From contig NZ_JBHSGI010000033.1 in the NCBI RefSeq assembly GCF_042654245.1, positions 505,939-569,938 of the forward strand: 64,000 nucleotides of DNA, given 5' to 3'. The DNA is from Seohaeicola_A nanhaiensis (lineage in GTDB: Bacteria; Pseudomonadota; Alphaproteobacteria; Rhodobacterales; Rhodobacteraceae). Under the pieces are notes generated by a model. It was not told the origin of the DNA. It did no database searches and saw only the letters and a program-made list of their open reading frames with translations. Below, one piece after another: positions 25,153 to 34,280 of this stretch. Made by a program: the position numbers and the translations under genes. Position 1 is the first letter of the stretch. Every line of letters starts with the position of its first letter.

Positions 25153-25935
25153 TTATTCGCGGTTGCCCAGCAGCTGCAGCAACATCATGAACATGTTGAT
25201 GAAGTCCAGGTAGAGGTTCAGCGCACCCATGATGGCAGCCTTGCCCAGCCACTCGGTGTCGCCCGAATGGGCGTGCACGAGGTAGGTATTCTTGATGTTC
25301 TGCGTGTCATAGGCGGTCAGACCGGCGAAGATCAGCACACCCAGGATCGAGATCGCGAAGGCCAGGCCCGGCATCGGCCAGAAGAGGTTCACGATCGAAG
25401 CGACGATCAGGCCGATCACGCCCATAATCAGGAACGAGCCCCAGCCCGAGATGTCCTTCTTGGTGGTATAGCCCCAGAGCGAGAGGCCGGCGAAGGAGAT
25501 CGAGGTGATCAGGAACACCTGAATGATCGAGTAGCCGGTGAACACCAGGAAGATCGAGCTGATCGAAATGCCCATCACCGCGGCGAAGGCGTAGAACACC
25601 GTCTGCGCAGTGGCGGCGGACATGCGATTGATCATGGCCGAGAAGCCGAACACGAAGGCCAGCGGCGCGAACATCACGACCCACTTCAGCGGCGAGGCAT
25701 AGAGCGCATAGCCAAAATCGGTCAGATATTTACCGGCGCCGATCTGCATCTCGTTCGGCACGTCGGTCACGGCCAGACCGGACAGCGCCCAGGCAGCAGC
25801 AAAGGTGATCAGCATGCCCACGGACATCGTGCCGTAGACCTTGTTCATATGGGCGCGCAGGCCCTCGTCGACTTCGACCGCGCGGGCGCCGGCCATTGTC
25901 CGGGAAGCGGCGCGGGTCGGGTTGTAGTCAGCCAT
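25153..25935 (-). CDS. Bax inhibitor-1/YccA family membrane protein
   Basis: 260 residues with seven hydrophobic segments: for example GTMSVGMLITFAAAWAL, WVVMFAPLAFVFGFSAM, FYAFAAVMGISISSIFLVF, and the conserved TAYDTQNIKN before the last helix. The C-terminus NLYLDFINMFMMLLQLLGNRE is diagnostic of the TMBIM/BI-1 family. Bacterial members are calcium-leak channels or interact with FtsH. GGAGACC lies six bases before the ATG at 25933-25935. It is a single-gene unit with its own terminator. Confidence 0.95.
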   Translation of the reverse strand: MADYNPTRAASRTMAGARAVEVDEGLRAHMNKVYGTMSVGMLITFAAAWALSGLAVTDVPNEMQIGAGKYLTDFGYALYASPLKWVVMFAPLAFVFGFSAMINRMSAATAQTVFYAFAAVMGISISSIFLVFTGYSIIQVFLITSISFAGLSLWGYTTKKDISGWGSFLIMGVIGLIVASIVNLFWPMPGLAFAISILGVLIFAGLTAYDTQNIKNTYLVHAHSGDTEWLGKAAIMGALNLYLDFINMFMMLLQLLGNRE

Positions 25936-26097
25936 GTTTGGTCTCCATCCAGACAAAGAATGCCGCCGGCCTGTGCCGGCAGTGGTATTCCCTGTCGAAT
26001 ATTGGGGATGCCCGCCTGTTTTTCAAGCGCGGCTGCAACGATTTAGAGGTGTTTTCACTAAAACGTTTGCTGCCGGACGGAACGCACTCCGGCGCGA

Positions 26098-26310
26098 TCA
26101 GTTATGCCAGTTGGCGGGTGCGTCCCAGACCGGCCGGCGCGCCTCTTTCCGGGCCTGGGCTTCGCTGACGCCGATATCCTCGAGCATATGTGGTTCAAGC
26201 TCGGCCAGACGGGTGCGCTGACGCCATAGGCCGCGCAGCGATGCGAGCCGTGCCAAGAGCCCCGGACGGCGCATTTTGATGTGGGGGCGGGTGATCACGG
26301 AAACAGTCAT
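26098..26310 (-). CDS. DUF1127 small basic protein
   Basis: 70 residues. The Arg-rich N-terminal half leads into the DUF1127 signature: LWRQRTRLAELEPHMLEDIGVSEAQARKEARR across residues 29-60. Related proteins in alphaproteobacteria influence small-RNA turnover and phosphate or carbon metabolism, probably by binding RNA; I infer the same class here. The start behind AAGGACAAGGA is preferred over an in-frame codon 15 residues upstream. It is divergent from the LysR regulator, with about 120 AT-rich bases between them. Confidence 0.9.
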   Translation of the reverse strand: MTVSVITRPHIKMRRPGLLARLASLRGLWRQRTRLAELEPHMLEDIGVSEAQARKEARRPVWDAPANWHN

Positions 26311-26434
26311 GATCCTTGTCCTTTCGTCGGTTCGTGATGAGTTGTGTTCATGCAATCAATTTCCTTGATGTATATGGGAGAGTGTGCTTCATTTTGAAAG
26401 CGAATGTTTTTGAAGTGATTCATAAGGGATCGTG

Positions 26435-27310
26435 ATGATACGAAATCTCGACATCACAACGCTGCGCTCTTTCGTGGCGGTGGCCGACAGCGGCGGGGTG
26501 ACCCGTGCCGCCGGCTTCCTGCATCTGACGCAATCTGCGGTCTCGATGCAGCTCAAGCGGCTGGAGGAACTGCTGGGCCTTGAACTGCTCGACCGCTCGG
26601 GCCGCGGCATCGCGCTCACCGCGTCGGGCGAGCAGTTGCTGGTCTACGCTCGCCGGATGGTGTCGCTGAACGACGAGGTGATCGCCCGCCTCACCGATCA
26701 GGCCTTCGAGGGCGAGGTGGTGCTGGGCGTGCCGCACGACATCGTCTATCCCGCCGTTCCTCGCGTTCTGCAACAGCTGAACGCCGCCTATCCGCGTGTG
26801 AAGGTTCAGCTGCTGACACTGAATACGATTTCCCTCAAGCAGAAATTCGCGCGGGGGGAATGTGATGTGATCCTCACGACGGAAGTCGATCTTCCGCCGG
26901 GGGCCGAGCAGCTGACAACCAAGGAACTGCTTTGGGTCGGCGCCATCGGCGGATCGGCATGGCGCAAGCAACCCCTGGATCTGGCTCAGGGGCGCCATTG
27001 CATCTTCCGGCCCATGGTGCTCCGGGCGCTCGAGTCTGCTGGGATCGAATGGCAGACAACCGTCGACTCGGATTCCGACCGCACGCTCGAGGCGACGGTC
27101 TCCGCCGATCTGGGGGTCATGGCGTTGATGGAAGGCACCCTTCCGCCGCATCTGGAAATGATCCAGCACGGCGGCCAGCTCCCTGACCTGCCCGCGCATA
27201 ACATCAACCTCTACACGGCCGAGGGGGGCGAGGTGCTCCAGACGCTGGCAACGCTGCTCCGGGCCGCCTTCCGCGAGACGGCCAAGCCCCGCCTCAAGGT
27301 CGCCGGCTAG
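26435..27310 (+). CDS. LysR family transcriptional regulator
   Basis: 291 residues. The N-terminal winged helix reads DITTLRSFVAVADSGGVTRA and FLHLTQSAVSMQLKRLEELLG (residues 6-45), the classic LysR pattern. A substrate-binding domain begins GEVVLGVPHDIVYPAVPRVLQ. A GTG one codon upstream is an alternative start; AAGGGA precedes both. It is divergent from the DUF1127 gene, so it may control that gene. Its stop shares the tetranucleotide CTAG with the stop of the convergent quinone oxidoreductase gene. No effector can be deduced. Confidence 0.93.
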   Translation: MIRNLDITTLRSFVAVADSGGVTRAAGFLHLTQSAVSMQLKRLEELLGLELLDRSGRGIALTASGEQLLVYARRMVSLNDEVIARLTDQAFEGEVVLGVPHDIVYPAVPRVLQQLNAAYPRVKVQLLTLNTISLKQKFARGECDVILTTEVDLPPGAEQLTTKELLWVGAIGGSAWRKQPLDLAQGRHCIFRPMVLRALESAGIEWQTTVDSDSDRTLEATVSADLGVMALMEGTLPPHLEMIQHGGQLPDLPAHNINLYTAEGGEVLQTLATLLRAAFRETAKPRLKVAG

Positions 27311-28275
27311 CTGTCGTTCGAAATGCGGATCACCACCTTGCCGGTGGATTTCCGGGCGCGCAGCAAGTCCAGTCCCTCCTGGATTCGGTCGAACGGCAGG
27401 ACGTGGCTGACATGCGGCTTCAGCCGCCCTTCCTCGTACCAGCCAAGAAGAGTGGCGAGACTGTCGCGCACCACATCGGCGCGGAACTTGAAATAGCCGC
27501 CGATATACAGGCCGATGGCGGTAAGATTTTTCACCATGAGATGGTTGGCCGGGATTTGCGGCACGTCGCCGCTGGCGAAACCGATGCAGATCAGCCGCGC
27601 CTCGGGGTTGCAGGCACGGAAGGCCGCGCGGAACGCTTCGCCGCCCACCGCGTCATAGACCACGTCTGCCCCGCCGAGGTACAGAACACGGGCCCGCAGA
27701 TCCTCGCCATCGTCGATCAGATGGTCGGCCCCGGCCGCTCGGGCCACCTCCAGCTTGTCGGCCCCGCGGGCGTGCGCGATCACCCGCGCGCCCATCAACT
27801 TGCCGATCTCGACTGCCGTCAGGCCCACGCCGCCCGCCGCGCCGGTGACAAGCAGGGTTTCGCCCGGCTGCAGATGTGCGCGATGCGCGAGCGCCAGGTG
27901 GCTCGTGCCATAGGCGATCTGGAAGCCCGCCGCCTCCTCAAAGCTCATCCTGTCGGGAATCCGAACGGCCCTGTCCGATTCGAAAACGCCCGCTTCGGCC
28001 AAGCCGTCCTGGCCAGAGAAAACCGCCACGCGATCCCCCAGAGAAAAGTTCTGGACCGACTCACCCTTACCGGTAACAACCCCTGCGACTTCCATTCCAA
28101 GTGTGAACGGTGCGGGCGGAATATCCTGATAGGTTCCATTTTGGATCAGAATATCTGCATAGTTCAGACCCGCGCACCGTATATCCAGCCGCAGCTCGGT
28201 CGGGCCGGGATCCGGCAAAAAAATGTCGGAATATGTCGGTTTTTCAGAGGTTTGTAAAATTCTAAACGCGCGCAT
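27307..28275 (-). CDS. Quinone oxidoreductase-like NADPH-dependent dehydrogenase (MDR superfamily)
   Basis: 322 residues of the zinc-free medium-chain dehydrogenase type. Landmarks are RCAGLNYADILIQNGTYQ near residue 37, FTLGMEVAGVVTGKGE, the nucleotide motif LLVTGAAGGVGLTAVEIGK, and GGADVVYDAVGG. Such enzymes reduce quinones or alpha,beta-unsaturated carbonyls with NADPH. The start at 28275 fits the family; extension upstream adds a low-complexity 25 residues. It is convergent with the LysR gene and shares a CTAG stop with it. Confidence 0.92.
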   Translation of the reverse strand: MRAFRILQTSEKPTYSDIFLPDPGPTELRLDIRCAGLNYADILIQNGTYQDIPPAPFTLGMEVAGVVTGKGESVQNFSLGDRVAVFSGQDGLAEAGVFESDRAVRIPDRMSFEEAAGFQIAYGTSHLALAHRAHLQPGETLLVTGAAGGVGLTAVEIGKLMGARVIAHARGADKLEVARAAGADHLIDDGEDLRARVLYLGGADVVYDAVGGEAFRAAFRACNPEARLICIGFASGDVPQIPANHLMVKNLTAIGLYIGGYFKFRADVVRDSLATLLGWYEEGRLKPHVSHVLPFDRIQEGLDLLRARKSTGKVVIRISNDS

Positions 28276-28621
28276 TGTTCGGTTTTCGGAAATCTGCCAG
28301 AGTGTTGTACACGAATTGTTTCCCTTCTTGCTACACAAGAGATGATTCAAAGTCTTGCGTCGTCAGGGGGGAGATTACTAAACAAAACAACAGGTCAAAT
28401 GGGAGCCGGAGGGATCGCACAACCATCAAGTGTCTTGACGTTGACGTAACTCAACTTGCTTGTCATGCAAGTAAATCTGCGTAGAGTGTTTTGTGCGGCG
28501 CCAGGGGGGCGTTGCATCAGATACATGTGGAACCGGCGACACCGTCTGAGTCCTTTTTGTGCTTTCCCATCGCGGGTCTCGTTTGGCTCGGTTTGTTGTC
28601 AGTATCACATAGGAGAGAAGC
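28276..28621. promoter_or_regulatory. Divergent promoter region between the quinone oxidoreductase and the XRE regulator
   Basis: 346 bases with no credible gene; relatively AT-rich between 28276 and 28490. It contains the inverted repeat ACTTGC-N7-GCAAGT at 28454-28472, preceded by two TTGACG copies (28434-28446). This is a likely control site for the XRE gene. The stretch 28490-28620 appears to be untranslated leader. Confidence 0.45.
28454..28472. promoter_or_regulatory. Inverted repeat ACTTGC-N7-GCAAGT upstream of the XRE gene
   Basis: A perfect 6-base inverted repeat with a 7-base spacer lies about 150 bases before the XRE start, overlapping a probable promoter. It is a candidate autoregulatory operator. 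Confidence 0.35.
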
Positions 28622-28993
28622 ATGACCCATCCAGTAGACGTACACGTTGGAAAACGCGTGCGGCACCGGCGCTGGCTGATCGGGATGACCCAACAGCAAC
28701 TGGCGGAGAAGGTCGGCATTAAGTTTCAGCAGATTCAGAAATATGAAACCGGCGCCAACCGGGTCAGCGCGTCCCGTCTCTGGGATATCGCCGACGCGCT
28801 CGAGGTTCCGGTGGCCTTTTTCTTCGAAGGGCTGTCCGAGGACCAGAAGTCGGGCGATGCCGGTCATGCCTTTCCGTCCGATATTCTGGGCGACAAGGAG
28901 GCCCTGGATCTCGTGCGGTCGTATTATGCCATCCCCGAGCATCAGCGCCGCCGCCTGTTCGATCTTGCCCGCGTTCTCAGCGACGTCGCCTGA
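28622..28993 (+). CDS. XRE family helix-turn-helix transcriptional regulator
   Basis: 123 residues. A Cro/C1-type HTH occupies about residues 8-65 (GKRVRHRRWLIGMTQQQLAE, VGIKFQQIQKYETGANRVSA). A short tail with SYYAIPEHQRRRLFDLARVL follows, which is shared by chromosomal alphaproteobacterial regulators. GGAGAG lies six bases before the ATG. It is not next to a toxin or phage gene, so it is probably a global or cell-state regulator. The histidinol-phosphatase gene follows about 60 bases downstream. Target genes cannot be inferred. Confidence 0.93.
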   Translation: MTHPVDVHVGKRVRHRRWLIGMTQQQLAEKVGIKFQQIQKYETGANRVSASRLWDIADALEVPVAFFFEGLSEDQKSGDAGHAFPSDILGDKEALDLVRSYYAIPEHQRRRLFDLARVLSDVA

Positions 28994-29056
28994 ATGAACC
29001 GGCGACGTTGAGAGGAAGACTTGCACGACCGGCAAGTTGGTGGCACTCGGGCAACC

Positions 29057-29854
29057 ATGACACCCGACGCCCTTTCCGATCTCGACATAGCCCATCGACT
29101 CGCCGACGCGGCGCGCGCGGCCATCCTGCCCTGGTTTCGCCGGGACGGACTCAGCGCCGAGAACAAGGCGGCGTCGGGCTTCGATCCGGTCACAGCGGCG
29201 GACCGCGCCGCGGAAGAGGCCATGCGCCGACTGCTGGCCGACCTGCGTCCCGAGGACGGCGTCCTCGGCGAAGAATTCGCCCGTGCAGAAGGCACCAGCG
29301 GACGCACCTGGGTTCTCGACCCCATCGACGGCACTCGTGGTTTTCTGTCCGGCACCCCAACCTGGGGCGTGCTGATCGCGCTGGCCGATGCCGGCGGACC
29401 GCTGCTCGGCATGATCGACCAGCCCTATATCGGCGAGCGTTTCACCGGTGGGAATGGGATCGCCGAGATGCAGGGACCACACGGCCAGCGACCCTTGCGC
29501 ACCCGCGACACCGCCACGCTCTCCGAAGCGATCCTGTTCAGCACCTTTCCCGAGGTCGGTACGCCCGCCGACCGCGCGGGCTTCGAATCCGTCGCGCGCG
29601 AGGTGCGGCTGACCCGGTATGGCATGGATTGCTATGCCTATGCGCTGGTCGCCGCCGGCCAGATCGACCTGGTGATCGAAGCCGGCCTGCAACCCTACGA
29701 CGTGATGGCTCCCATCGCCCTGATCGAGGCCGCCGGCGGCCGGGTCACCAACTGGCGGGGCGAGCCCGCTCACGATGGCGGCCAGGTTCTGGCCTGCGCC
29801 AATGCCGCGCTTCACGCGCAGGCCCTCGATCTGCTGCGTCCCTTCGCGGCTTGA
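29057..29854 (+). CDS. hisN: Histidinol-phosphatase, inositol-monophosphatase type (HisN)
   Basis: 265 residues. The magnesium-site motifs of the IMPase fold are present: GFDPVTAADRAAEEAMRRLL, GEEF near residue 75, DPIDGTRGFLSGTPTWG, and PYDVMAPIALIEAAGG. The variant IDGTRGF and the IDQPYIGERF segment resemble the HisN branch that dephosphorylates histidinol phosphate in histidine synthesis, not inositol phosphate. ATG 29057 is chosen; a TTG at 29021 with a good GAGGAAG site just before it is a serious alternative and would add 12 residues. It is probably monocistronic or coupled to the XRE gene. Confidence 0.87.
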   Translation: MTPDALSDLDIAHRLADAARAAILPWFRRDGLSAENKAASGFDPVTAADRAAEEAMRRLLADLRPEDGVLGEEFARAEGTSGRTWVLDPIDGTRGFLSGTPTWGVLIALADAGGPLLGMIDQPYIGERFTGGNGIAEMQGPHGQRPLRTRDTATLSEAILFSTFPEVGTPADRAGFESVAREVRLTRYGMDCYAYALVAAGQIDLVIEAGLQPYDVMAPIALIEAAGGRVTNWRGEPAHDGGQVLACANAALHAQALDLLRPFAA

Positions 29855-29960
29855 TTCCACCATCCGCGCGTGGCAGAGCCGGTCCTGGCCGGATCTTTCC
29901 GTTTTCCTTCGGCCGAATCTGCGGACTGAAACGGGGCGCTGCAACATGCGAGGCCCTGAC

Positions 29961-31295
29961 ATGCGCGAGACCCTGATCAAGAATGCCGATGTCGTCCTGA
30001 CCATGGACGACGACCGCCGCGAGCTGCCGGGCGCGGACATCCTGATACGCGGCGGCGTGATCGCGGCCGTCGGTGCGGGCCTGTCCTCCGCCGGCGAGAT
30101 CGTGAACGCCGCAGGCTGCGTGGTGACGCCCGGCCTGGTCAACACGCACCATCACCTGTTCCAGACCCTCACCCGCGCCGTGCCGGCGGGGCAGGACGCG
30201 CTGCTGTTCGGATGGCTGCAATCGCTCTATCCGATCTGGTCGCGCTTTGGCCCCGAAGAGATGCATGTTTCGGCCCTGACCGGCCTCGCCGAACTGGCGC
30301 TGTCGGGCTGTTCGCTGACGTCGGACCATCTTTACCTTTACCCCAACGGCGCCCGGCTGGACGACACCATCGCCGCGGCACGGGACATCGGCCTGCGCTT
30401 CCACCCGACCCGGGGCGCGATGAGCATCGGGGAAAGCGACGGCGGCCTGCCGCCCGACGCTCTGGTGGAGAACGAGCGCGCGATCCTCGACGACAGCATC
30501 CGTGTGATCGACAGGTTTCACGATGCCGCCGAAGGGTCGATGTGCCGTGTCGGTCTCGCACCCTGTTCGCCCTTCTCGGTCAGCCGCGAACTGATGCGCG
30601 ACGCGGCGCTTCTAGCGCGCGACAAGGGCGTCATGCTGCATACGCATCTCGCCGAAAACGCCGAAGACATTGCCTATTCCCTTGCGCATTTCGGGTGTCG
30701 TCCGGGCCAATATGCCGAAGACCTCGGCTGGACTGGCCCCGACGTCTGGCACGCCCATTGCGTTCAGCTCGACGCTGCCGAGATTGGCCTGTTCGCCCGC
30801 ACGCGCACCGGCGTGTCACATTGCCCCTGTTCGAACTGCCGCCTGGGGTCGGGCATCGCGCCGGTTCGTGCCATGCGGGACGCCGGCGTGCCGGTTGGCC
30901 TGGGCGTCGACGGATCGGCAAGTAACGATACCGGCAATCTCGTCGCCGAGGCACGGCAGGCCTTGCTGTTGCAACGGGTGGCCCGGGGCGCGGATGCGAT
31001 GAGCGCCCGCGAAGCGCTCGAGATCGCCACGCGCGGCGGCGCGGACGTGCTTGGCCGCCCGGACTGCGGGCGACTCATGGTCGGCAAGCGGGCCGACATC
31101 GCGCTCTGGGACGTGTCCGGCATCGACAGCGCGGGAAGTTGGGACAAGGCCGCGCTCCTGTTGGCCGGGCCAAACCGGGTGAAGACGCTTTTCGTCGAAG
31201 GGCGCGAGGTGGTCCGCGATGGTCATCTGGCGACGCTCGACCTGCCGCGCGTGATTGAACGCCAGAACCGGCTCGCCCGGGCGCTGGCGGGCTAG
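29961..31295 (+). CDS. 8-oxoguanine deaminase (amidohydrolase superfamily)
   Basis: 444 residues. Metal-site motifs are NTHHHLFQTLTRAVPAG near residue 61, LHTHLAENAEDIAYS, WHAHCVQLD and LGVDGSASND. The segments FGWLQSLYPIW and SDHLYLYPNGARLDD are distinctive of the bacterial 8-oxoguanine deaminase branch rather than of atrazine or cytosine deaminases. The enzyme converts 8-oxoguanine to urate in the cytoplasm, removing an oxidised purine. The start at 29961 has GAGG upstream; an ATG five codons earlier is possible. A guanine deaminase gene lies 5 kb downstream on the same strand. The neighbour downstream is convergent. Confidence 0.9.
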   Translation: MRETLIKNADVVLTMDDDRRELPGADILIRGGVIAAVGAGLSSAGEIVNAAGCVVTPGLVNTHHHLFQTLTRAVPAGQDALLFGWLQSLYPIWSRFGPEEMHVSALTGLAELALSGCSLTSDHLYLYPNGARLDDTIAAARDIGLRFHPTRGAMSIGESDGGLPPDALVENERAILDDSIRVIDRFHDAAEGSMCRVGLAPCSPFSVSRELMRDAALLARDKGVMLHTHLAENAEDIAYSLAHFGCRPGQYAEDLGWTGPDVWHAHCVQLDAAEIGLFARTRTGVSHCPCSNCRLGSGIAPVRAMRDAGVPVGLGVDGSASNDTGNLVAEARQALLLQRVARGADAMSAREALEIATRGGADVLGRPDCGRLMVGKRADIALWDVSGIDSAGSWDKAALLLAGPNRVKTLFVEGREVVRDGHLATLDLPRVIERQNRLARALAG

Positions 31296-31354
31296 CCGCC
31301 GGCTGCGGACCGACCCGCGCTTTCCAGAAACAGGAACAGGCAGCCCGCGCCCTG

Positions 31355-33139
31355 TTACGGATGCAGCGGCCAGATCAGCGGGATCACGGCCGAACAGATC
31401 ACTGTCATCGTCAGGTTGAGCGGCACCCCGATCCGCAGGAAGTCCGAAAACCGATAGCCGCCCGGACCGTAGACCAGCGTATTGGTCTGATAGCCGATGG
31501 GCGTCGCAAAGGCGCAGGACGCCGCGATCATCACTGCCACCACCAGCGGGCGCGCGTCCAGCCCCAGAGCCTGAGCGAGGCCGATGGCCAGCGGCGTCAT
31601 GATCACCGCGACCGCGTTGTTCGAAACGATTTCGGTGAGGATCGTGGTGATCAGGAAGATGACCATGACCACCAGCCAGGGCGGCAATGTCATCAGACCC
31701 GGAGCGATCCGGTCGACCACCAGCGACACCGCGCCGGTGTGCTGCAATCCGGCGCCGACGCCCAGCATCCCGAAGATCAGCGCCAGCAGGCGCCCGTCGA
31801 TGAAGGAAAATGCCTCGTCCGCGTCGATGCAACGGGTAACCAGAACAATCGCCACCGCGATCACTGCGAGGAACAGGATCGGCGCGACGTCGAAGGCGGC
31901 CAGCAGAACGATCCCGGCCAGCGCGGCGATGGCGATCGGCGCATGACCGCGCCGGAAGGCCCGGGCTGAGGGATGCGAGACGTCGACCATCTCCATGTCC
32001 GCCGCCAGCCGCTGGATATCGGCCGGCGTGCCTTCCAGCAGCAGCGTATCGCCGACGCGCACCACCAGATCGTCCAGCTGCCGCCCGATGTTCTGGTTGC
32101 GCCGGTGCACGGCCAGCACATAGACGCCATAGCGCCGCCGCAGCCGCATCCCGCCCAGGGCCCGTCCCTCCATCTTGCAGCCCGGCGTGATCAGCACCTC
32201 CACCGTCGTGGTCTCGACCGCAGACACCTGATCGACGCGCTTCAGCTCCTTGTTGTTCTGAAGGCTCAGCAGTTCGGTCATGCGCGTGCGCAGGACCACC
32301 CGGTCGCCCACCTGCAAGGTCACGCCCTCGAGGTTGCGGCGCAGCGAGACATCGCCGCGCACCACGTCGATCAGCCGCACGCCATCGCGCTTGAACAGCT
32401 GTACTCCCAGCACCTCGCGCCCGATGAGGTTCGATTCCGGAGGGATCACCGCCTCGGTAAAGAACTTCATCTTGGACCGGTCCGACAGCATGTTGGCCAT
32501 GCTGTCCCGGTCGGGCAGGAGGCGCGGCGCGAAGAGGCCCATGTAGATCAGGCCCCAGATGCAGACCACCAGGCCGATGGGCATGATCTCGATGATGCCG
32601 AAGGGCTCCATCCCGTGGGAACGGGCAACGCCGTCCACCAGGAGGTTGGTCGAGGTGCCGATCAGCGTCAGCGACCCGCCCATGATGGCCGCGTACGACA
32701 GTGGGATCAGCAGCTTCGAGGCTTTCTTGCCCAGCGTCTGCGACAGCTGCACGAAGACCGGGATCATCACCACGACCACGGGCGTGTTGTTCATGACGGC
32801 CGAGCCGGCCATCACCATCGCGATCACGCCGGTAACCGCCGCCCTGGGATGGGTCTTGCCATAGCGTTCGGCCAGCCGGGTCAGCACGTCCAGCGCCCCG
32901 GTACGCACGAGGGCGCCCATGATGATGAACATCGCCGCGATCGTCCAGGGCGCGGGATTGGACAGCACGGCCAGTCCGTCGTCATAGGGCAGGATGCCGG
33001 TCGCCAGCATCACCGCCACGCCGGCCAGGGCGACAACCTCGGTCGGAAAACTTTCGCGCACGAAAAGTGCGAGCATCACAACAACGATCCCCAGAGCCAG
33101 GAGAGCACTGGCGGAGTCTGACAGGGCAAGGAACTGCAT
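31355..33139 (-). CDS. SLC13-type/citrate-transporter-like permease with two TrkA-C domains
   Basis: 594 residues. The N-terminal half has several membrane segments with GSAVMNNTPVVVVMIPVF and GGSLTLIGTSTNLLVDG, the DASS/SLC13 ion-binding signature. Two cytoplasmic RCK_C (TrkA-C) domains follow at about residues 215-300 and 305-390. The second membrane half mirrors the first: TILTEIVSNNAVAVIMTPLA and CAFATPIGYQTNTLVYGPGGY. Such proteins move anions (sulfate, dicarboxylates) with sodium. RCK_C domains usually bind a small ligand and gate transport. It is convergent with the 8-oxoguanine deaminase gene and apparently single. Confidence 0.92.
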   Translation of the reverse strand: MQFLALSDSASALLALGIVVVMLALFVRESFPTEVVALAGVAVMLATGILPYDDGLAVLSNPAPWTIAAMFIIMGALVRTGALDVLTRLAERYGKTHPRAAVTGVIAMVMAGSAVMNNTPVVVVMIPVFVQLSQTLGKKASKLLIPLSYAAIMGGSLTLIGTSTNLLVDGVARSHGMEPFGIIEIMPIGLVVCIWGLIYMGLFAPRLLPDRDSMANMLSDRSKMKFFTEAVIPPESNLIGREVLGVQLFKRDGVRLIDVVRGDVSLRRNLEGVTLQVGDRVVLRTRMTELLSLQNNKELKRVDQVSAVETTTVEVLITPGCKMEGRALGGMRLRRRYGVYVLAVHRRNQNIGRQLDDLVVRVGDTLLLEGTPADIQRLAADMEMVDVSHPSARAFRRGHAPIAIAALAGIVLLAAFDVAPILFLAVIAVAIVLVTRCIDADEAFSFIDGRLLALIFGMLGVGAGLQHTGAVSLVVDRIAPGLMTLPPWLVVMVIFLITTILTEIVSNNAVAVIMTPLAIGLAQALGLDARPLVVAVMIAASCAFATPIGYQTNTLVYGPGGYRFSDFLRIGVPLNLTMTVICSAVIPLIWPLHP

Positions 33140-33300
33140 TTCAGCCTATGGTAGAGAAAACGGCAGGAAGCCGTTCAGCGAAGGCCAGTTTCACCGATTG
33201 CCTCAGCGGGGGCAACTGCTTCGTTGCGCCGGGGCAGGTGCACCGGGCGGCCGGGCGATACGTGGCTCATCCGGCTGTCTGGCGGCCGGATCGCGACGCC

Positions 33301-34113
33301 TCAGGGCGTGGCTTCCTGCAGCCGTCCGCCCAGGCGCACCATTCGAATGGTCCGCGCCTTGCCCGTGGCGTCGTCCGTCTCGACCAGCACGCCCGACAAG
33401 GTTGCCTCGCCAAGCGCCGGGGTGAACCGCGTCTTCGCCATGCCGGTGATGAAGCGGCGCATCGGCTCGGCCTTGTCCATCCCGATGACCGAGTCGTAGT
33501 CGCCGCACATGCCCGCGTCAGTCAGATAGCCGGTGCCCCCCGGCAGAACCCGCGCGTCGCCGGTCGGCACGTGGGTATGGGTGCCGACGACAAGGCTGGC
33601 GCGGCCGTCGCAGAAATGTCCCAGCGCCATTTTTTCCGACGTCGCCTCGCAATGTATATCGACCACCACGGCCGAGGCGGTGCCGCCCAGAGGATGGGTC
33701 TTGAGCGCGGTGTCGACGGCCGAGAAGGGATCGTCGAAGGCGCGCTTCATGAAGACCTGGCCCAGCACCTGCGTGACCAGCACCTTGCGCCCGTTTCGGG
33801 CGCTGAACAGCCGCGCACCCTTTCCGGGCGCCGTCTTGGCGAAGTTCAGCGGGCGGATCACCCGCGGCTCGGTCTCGATGAACTGGAGCATGTCTTTCTG
33901 GTCGAAGGCGTGATCGCCCAGCGTGACGCAATCGGCACCTGCGTCGAGAAGCCCCTTGGCGTGCTCGCCCGTCAGCCCCATGCCGCTCGAGGCGTTCTCG
34001 CCATTGACCACGACAAAATCCAGCCGCCAGTCGTCGCGCAGCTTCGGCAGCCGTGCCGCCACCGCCGCGCGCCCCGCGCGGCCCATGACATCGCCCAAGA
34101 ACAGTATTTTCAT
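33301..34113 (-). CDS. YmdB family metallophosphoesterase
   Basis: 270 residues matching the TIGR00282/YmdB family. Landmarks are MKILFLGDVMGRAGR, VVVNGENASSGMGLT, CVTLGDHAFDQKDML, VVVDIHCEATSEKMA and VVGTHTHVPTGDARVL. These hold the Asp, Asn, Glu and His ligands of the two-metal site. Relatives hydrolyse 2',3'-cyclic nucleotides and affect RNA stability and biofilm decisions. The family consensus GDHAFD segment has His where many members have Trp. It is followed on the minus strand by about 160 bases without a gene and then the SLC13-type gene. Confidence 0.92.
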   Translation of the reverse strand: MKILFLGDVMGRAGRAAVAARLPKLRDDWRLDFVVVNGENASSGMGLTGEHAKGLLDAGADCVTLGDHAFDQKDMLQFIETEPRVIRPLNFAKTAPGKGARLFSARNGRKVLVTQVLGQVFMKRAFDDPFSAVDTALKTHPLGGTASAVVVDIHCEATSEKMALGHFCDGRASLVVGTHTHVPTGDARVLPGGTGYLTDAGMCGDYDSVIGMDKAEPMRRFITGMAKTRFTPALGEATLSGVLVETDDATGKARTIRMVRLGGRLQEATP

Positions 34114-34280
34114 GCAGGATGCCTAGGCCCGCACGTCGCGCAAGGCAAGTCCTGCGTGCCGAAATCCTGCGAGGGTTTCGGGCTGTCGTTCTGCGCGGAA
34201 AAAAGGGTTCAAACGGTTGGGGTCAGGCGAATTGCTGCAGGACATGACCGGCTTTCCCCACCGCAAACGCGCCTGTCGGC

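Noticed and set aside
33140..33300. Gap between the SLC13-type transporter and ymdB examined for a small gene or RNA
   Set aside because: No ribosome site with a plausible small frame and no hairpin with a U-tract were seen.
34114..34280. Possible 6S RNA next to the 5-formyl-THF cyclo-ligase gene
   Set aside because: The 167-base gap is downstream, not upstream, of the cyclo-ligase, and I cannot see the 6S closing stem or central bubble. An Rfam RF00013 search would settle it.
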